Assembly: GCF_010501105.1 (NCBI RefSeq)
Contig: NZ_QVMQ01000008.1
Span: 1 to 64,000, forward strand
Direction of reading: 5' to 3'
Source: Dysgonomonas sp. 511
GTDB lineage: Bacteria; Bacteroidota; Bacteroidia; Bacteroidales; Dysgonomonadaceae
Length of the DNA: 64,000 nt
Below are positions 62,708 through 64,000 of this stretch, in pieces (position 1 is the first letter of the stretch; each line of letters starts with the position of its first letter). The notes below the pieces were generated by a model. It worked only from the letters and a program-made list of their open reading frames with translations, searched no databases and was not told the origin of the DNA. The translations under genes and the position numbers were made by a program.

Positions 62708-63007
62708 TTATGCAAAATGTTGACAATAAGAGATCAACATAAATGTAACTATTCCAGCCAATAGCATAATATATACAGGCGTATAATATTCTTTCTTATC
62801 TTCCCGCAAATACTTACGACGGCAATAACCATATAAAAACACTCCGCAGCAAGCCCCTGTTCCAAATAAGACAGGAGATATGAGAAACAGTCCTTCATAT
62901 TCCATATCCCCTTTGGCAATGCCGACAAGAGGAAGTTGTATAATCAATACAGAGAAAATAATAGACAGAAGTTTAAGCGTATGATACCCTAATTTGATAA
63001 ACGACAT
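62708..63007 (-). CDS. Small membrane protein of unknown function
   Basis: A 99-aa protein with three membrane helices (about 10-30, 38-60, 75-95). No family recognised. It sits 16 bases before the outer-membrane-like gene stop and 25 bases before the flavoprotein start, so it is probably part of this short operon. Confidence 0.6.
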   Translation of the reverse strand: MSFIKLGYHTLKLLSIIFSVLIIQLPLVGIAKGDMEYEGLFLISPVLFGTGACCGVFLYGYCRRKYLREDKKEYYTPVYIMLLAGIVTFMLISYCQHFA

Positions 63008-63023
63008 ATCCGGAACAGTTTGC

Positions 63024-63935
63024 TTACCAATAATCGTTTCTGGCTTTTCCCCTCGGGCGTTTCACCCCTTCTATCGGAAAACCTATAACAAAGCTGTTGG
63101 TGTAATGGTGTGTCTGTATATCATGTACTTTGGTCTGATACCACGAACCCAGATAGCCTACCCTTATCGTATATTTATTTATGGGAATATCTACCGTGAA
63201 ATAGTTACGCAAAGCGCGCTGATTGTGTAATGATGCAAAATTGACTATGCCAACTGAGTTTCCCAGCGAGATTTCGTAATACGATTGCCCGAAACGCGGC
63301 GAAAACAGCATGCCTATAAACGGAGTGTCTAACTGCCAGCGCAAGGCAAACCATTTGAACTTATAGGAGGCAATAACCGACAGGTTGAGATTGGTATAGG
63401 CTCGTGCCGATGCGGGATTATTACCGTTGCGCTCGCTGTATAGGACACCTGCATTTACATCCCACAATCCACCTGCACCAATGCGCAAATTATTGTCGCT
63501 ATAGATACGATAATGCCCACCAATTCGGTAATTGGCAAGAAACCAGTATTCGGTAGCATTCTTTGCAGGGTTGTCGCCCTGTGCGTATTCGACTTCGAAT
63601 ACTTGCTGCTTGTAAAACCGATAATTGAACCACGTAGTACGGCGCATTTGCTCATACATCAGTCGAACAGAAAAGCCTTTGTATTGTAACGGCGACAGGT
63701 ATGTGTCGTACATATTTGCCGAACCGACAGAGGCTGTTATTGCATTGTTGGTAGTCAATGGCGGGCAAGGCAATGTGGCTAATTGAAAATCAGATGTTGA
63801 GGTAGGAGTGATTACTATAGTATCCGTTTTATAGATATAAACCGTATCCACTTTATTCTGTGCAGATAATCCGCACAAAAGAAACAAACCTGCAAGAATG
63901 AACAGGCAACTAGTCTTCACCCTCCTCTTCGTCAT
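63024..63935 (-). CDS. Outer-membrane beta-barrel-like protein (DUF3316-type)
   Basis: A 303-aa protein with a basic N-terminus and a signal peptide (cleavage near GLSAQ, residue 25). The mature part has alternating aromatic strands such as FSVRLMYEQM, WFNYRFYKQQVFEVEY, YRIGGHYRIYSD and YTIRVGYLGSWYQTKV, as in small outer-membrane barrels, and looks like DUF3316 proteins of Bacteroidales. The function is unknown. Confidence 0.65.
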   Translation of the reverse strand: MTKRRVKTSCLFILAGLFLLCGLSAQNKVDTVYIYKTDTIVITPTSTSDFQLATLPCPPLTTNNAITASVGSANMYDTYLSPLQYKGFSVRLMYEQMRRTTWFNYRFYKQQVFEVEYAQGDNPAKNATEYWFLANYRIGGHYRIYSDNNLRIGAGGLWDVNAGVLYSERNGNNPASARAYTNLNLSVIASYKFKWFALRWQLDTPFIGMLFSPRFGQSYYEISLGNSVGIVNFASLHNQRALRNYFTVDIPINKYTIRVGYLGSWYQTKVHDIQTHHYTNSFVIGFPIEGVKRPRGKARNDYW

Positions 63936-64000
63936 CTTTAAATAATGATTTTTGTCCTGTTATTTCGTCTATAATATCGGATATAGGTCTGTCTTCGTCG
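63910..64000 (-). CDS. C-terminal end of an unidentified protein (partial)
   Basis: An open frame enters from the right edge and ends at TAG (63912-63910). It reads ...DEDRPISDIIDEITGQ then KSLFKDDEEEGED, an acidic tail. It overlaps the first 26 bases of the beta-barrel gene, which suggests translational coupling. Too little remains to name it. Confidence 0.7.
   Translation of the reverse strand, partial: DEDRPISDIIDEITGQKSLFKDDEEEGED

Noticed and set aside
1..64000. CRISPR array, tRNA or rRNA genes
   Set aside because: No regularly spaced direct repeats, no tRNA cloverleaf T-loop pattern in the intergenic regions and no rRNA-like sequence were seen by eye.

Overview
This 64 kb window is chromosomal DNA from a Bacteroidota bacterium, most likely a Bacteroidales member of Dysgonomonas or Parabacteroides type (inferred from gene content, not a database match). 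It is AT-rich. Many genes have no clear Shine-Dalgarno sequence but carry the Bacteroidota-type -7 box TAnnTTTG. Lineage signs are purH beside mreBCD-mrdA-rodA, a Rho with a very long disordered N-terminal region, a eukaryote-type hexokinase, an araM/egsA-type dehydrogenase operon and a DUF349-repeat protein. I see no rRNA, tRNA, CRISPR array, prophage or complete insertion sequence. Nearly all of it is core metabolism and cell-envelope biology.

Layout. 0.1-3.9 kb: a secreted C69 dipeptidase and a FecCD/BtuCD-type importer pair. 3.9-11.4 kb (minus): purH-mreB-mreC-mreD-mrdA(PBP2)-rodA, the rod-shape elongation machine. 11.7-14.6 kb: a CDF metal exporter and rho. 15-21.3 kb (minus): an aromatic 2-oxoacid operon (omega-amidase, iorA, iorB, aminotransferase, paaK, double-ACT protein). 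22.5-26.8 kb: carB and carA, with a terminator-like hairpin and an Arg-codon leader ORF ahead of carA. 27-28.4 kb: tilS. 28.4-33 kb (minus): HAD-IIA phosphatase, OPA transporter, G1P dehydrogenase and secreted GDPD, divergent from a DeoR regulator. 34-37.4 kb: FNT channel, mlaE-mlaF, xthA. 37.4-41 kb (minus): nadA-nadB-nadC, the complete de novo NAD route to nicotinate mononucleotide. 41.2-42.5 kb: hexokinase. 42.7-47.4 kb: RND efflux adaptor and pump plus a multi-His membrane protein. 47.6-50 kb: glycosyltransferase and iron alcohol dehydrogenase. 50-53.4 kb: DUF349 protein and pheS. 53.7-57.4 kb: an orphan membrane protein and a two-gene ABC exporter. 57.7-62.1 kb (minus): an MBOAT O-acyltransferase with two SGNH proteins, one carrying LysM. 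62.2-64 kb: small flavoprotein, small membrane protein, outer-membrane-like protein and the tail of one more gene.

Most notable observations: a candidate arginine/pyrimidine attenuator in the carA leader; an operon that could salvage sn-glycerol-1-phosphate; an MBOAT/SGNH/LysM cassette that looks like a peptidoglycan or surface-glycan O-acylation system; and several unlabelled small repeat elements. One is a nested palindrome of about 175 bp inserted into another repeat with a 5-bp duplication; another is a 93-bp MITE-like element flush with a stop codon.
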